A DNA stretch of 31,006 nt, taken from positions 1 to 31,006 of the forward strand of contig MEDY01000389.1 of NCBI GenBank assembly GCA_001724265.1. Reading direction: 5' to 3'. This document shows, piece after piece, positions 30,422 through 31,006 of the stretch. The notes under the pieces were generated by a model. That model worked only from the letters and a program-made list of their open reading frames with translations. It was not told where the DNA came from and ran no database searches. This stretch comes from Rhizaria sp. SCN 62-66. Lineage: Eukaryota > Rhizaria, unplaced. Each line of letters begins with the position of its first letter. Position 1 is the stretch's first letter. Made by a program: the position numbers and the translations under genes.

Positions 30422-30473
30422 GTAAACACTATTGCGCTTCACTGATAGTGTTTACTATTGTACAGTGAAGCGC
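30422..30473. repeat. Two interleaved perfect 11-bp inverted repeats
   Basis: Arm A GTAAACACTAT (30422-30432) pairs with A' ATAGTGTTTAC (30445-30455). Arm B GCGCTTCACTG (30434-30444) pairs with B' CAGTGAAGCGC (30463-30473). The order A-B-A'-B' is that of an H-type pseudoknot or of two mutually exclusive hairpins. Both pairings are perfect. Confidence 0.85.
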
Positions 30474-30653
30474 GGGAGGCGGGGCGCATGATGTTATAGA
30501 GATGACGAGGCTGACATTAAGCTAGCAGGGCGGTAGGAGTGTGATGGGGGTGGGGGAGTGGGTGCGGAGGCAAAAAGTAAAGGGCTTTGCGGAGCGTGGG
30601 CTGCGGAAGGTATATTTTCCGCTTTCGCGGTGGCTCACAGAGCAGCGGGAGAT
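30474..30653. other. GC-rich island, nature unknown
   Basis: About 180 bases markedly richer in G and C than the surroundings, without a convincing reading frame. It includes a G-rich tract (30546-30570) and a small hairpin, GCGGAA (30603-30608) with TTCCGC (30617-30622). It could be an unrecognised RNA gene or the 3' flank of the tRNA-Glu gene. I cannot assign it. Confidence 0.35.
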
Positions 30654-30661
30654 AAAAAAAA
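30654..30661 (-). terminator. Pol III terminator of tRNA-Glu
   Basis: Eight T on the minus strand directly after the mature tRNA-Glu 3' end. Confidence 0.85.
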
Positions 30662-30734
30662 TTCCCACTACGGGACTTGAACCCGTGTCTCAGCAGTGAG
30701 AGTGCCGTATACTAACCACCTATACTAAATGGGA
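30662..30734 (-). tRNA. tRNA-Glu(CTC)
   Basis: 73 bases fold as a cloverleaf on the minus strand. The acceptor TCCCATT pairs with AGTGGGA (one G-T pair), with discriminator A. The anticodon stem CGGCA/TGCTG carries loop CTCTCAC, anticodon CTC. The T-arm is ACGGG-TTCAAGT-CCCGT. This matches the eukaryotic tRNA-Glu pattern. No intron. Confidence 0.94.
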
Positions 30735-31006
30735 GGGTACTCAGACGACACTGTGTGTCAATGTGAAGAAAAACTTTGATATAGTAGGAATAAAAGTTAA
30801 CAACAGCTAAACAGTACAGTCCCAATTTTGTGAACCCCAGTGAGTAACTCAATCAAAAATAGATATCTCGACAGGGCATCGTTGGGCTGAAATGTAGTAT
30901 CACCCTGAAATATTTTTGCCTGATTTGTATATAATTATATCTGCATAGTTGCTCAAAACAAAAACGAACACAAAGTTAGTACCACGATGTTTCTCGCAAC
31001 GGGTGG
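30735..31006. other. AT-rich right edge
   Basis: The last 272 bases are AT-rich and contain no gene, RNA or repeat that I can support. The upstream control region of tRNA-Glu would lie in its first part. Confidence 0.5.

Noticed and set aside
30480-30515. Box C/D snoRNA motifs (ATGATGT, CTGA)
   Set aside because: Spacing is too short, with no terminal stem and no second box pair.
30627-30638. Alu/7SL-like string GCGGTGGCTCAC
   Set aside because: A 12-base coincidence. The rest of the island does not resemble SRP RNA.

Overview
The window is nuclear DNA from a unicellular (or at least protist-grade) eukaryote. The signs are GT-AG introns, eukaryotic replication, ribosome-biogenesis and cilium genes, tRNA genes followed by oligo-T Pol III terminators, and very long Ala/Ser/Gln/Asp homopeptide tracts. 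Coding DNA is extremely GC-rich and intergenic DNA and introns are AT-rich, so the GC step itself marks gene borders. I cannot name the species. The TMEM17 homologue suggests a lineage with cilia or flagella.

Layout. 1-5257 (+): 3' part of a large Ala-rich protein gene that is open at the left edge and carries one ambiguous base (N, 2549) that breaks its frame. 5588-14143 (-): a single uninterrupted frame for a 2851-residue low-complexity protein. 14835-16196 (+): a four-helix membrane protein of unknown family. 16908-21602 (+): TIMELESS/Tof1/Swi1, the replication-fork protection factor. 22211-23461 (-): a protein with a predicted myristoyl anchor, two KH domains and one Zucchini/PLD6-type phospholipase-D domain. 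23970-25479 (-): a TMEM17-like transition-zone protein with one confident intron. Its stop codon is followed in the same frame by 230 further codons of coding-like DNA. 25952-26951 (+): BUD23, the 18S rRNA m7G methyltransferase, with one intron. 27407-29113 (+): a Pro-rich protein with weak FNBP4-like features. 29114-31006: mainly AT-rich, with two identical tRNA-Asp(GTC) genes, one tRNA-Glu(CTC), all on the minus strand, and a compact set of interleaved inverted repeats.

The genes do not form one pathway. They are separate eukaryotic transcription units in convergent (5257/5588, 21602/22211), divergent (14143/14835, 25479/25952) and tandem arrangements. The best candidates for something new are the KH-KH-PLD fusion, which joins in one chain the domain types of two interacting piRNA-maturation proteins (TDRKH/Papi and Zucchini/PLD6), the TMEM17 stop-codon/alternative-acceptor arrangement, and the interleaved inverted repeats at 30422-30473.
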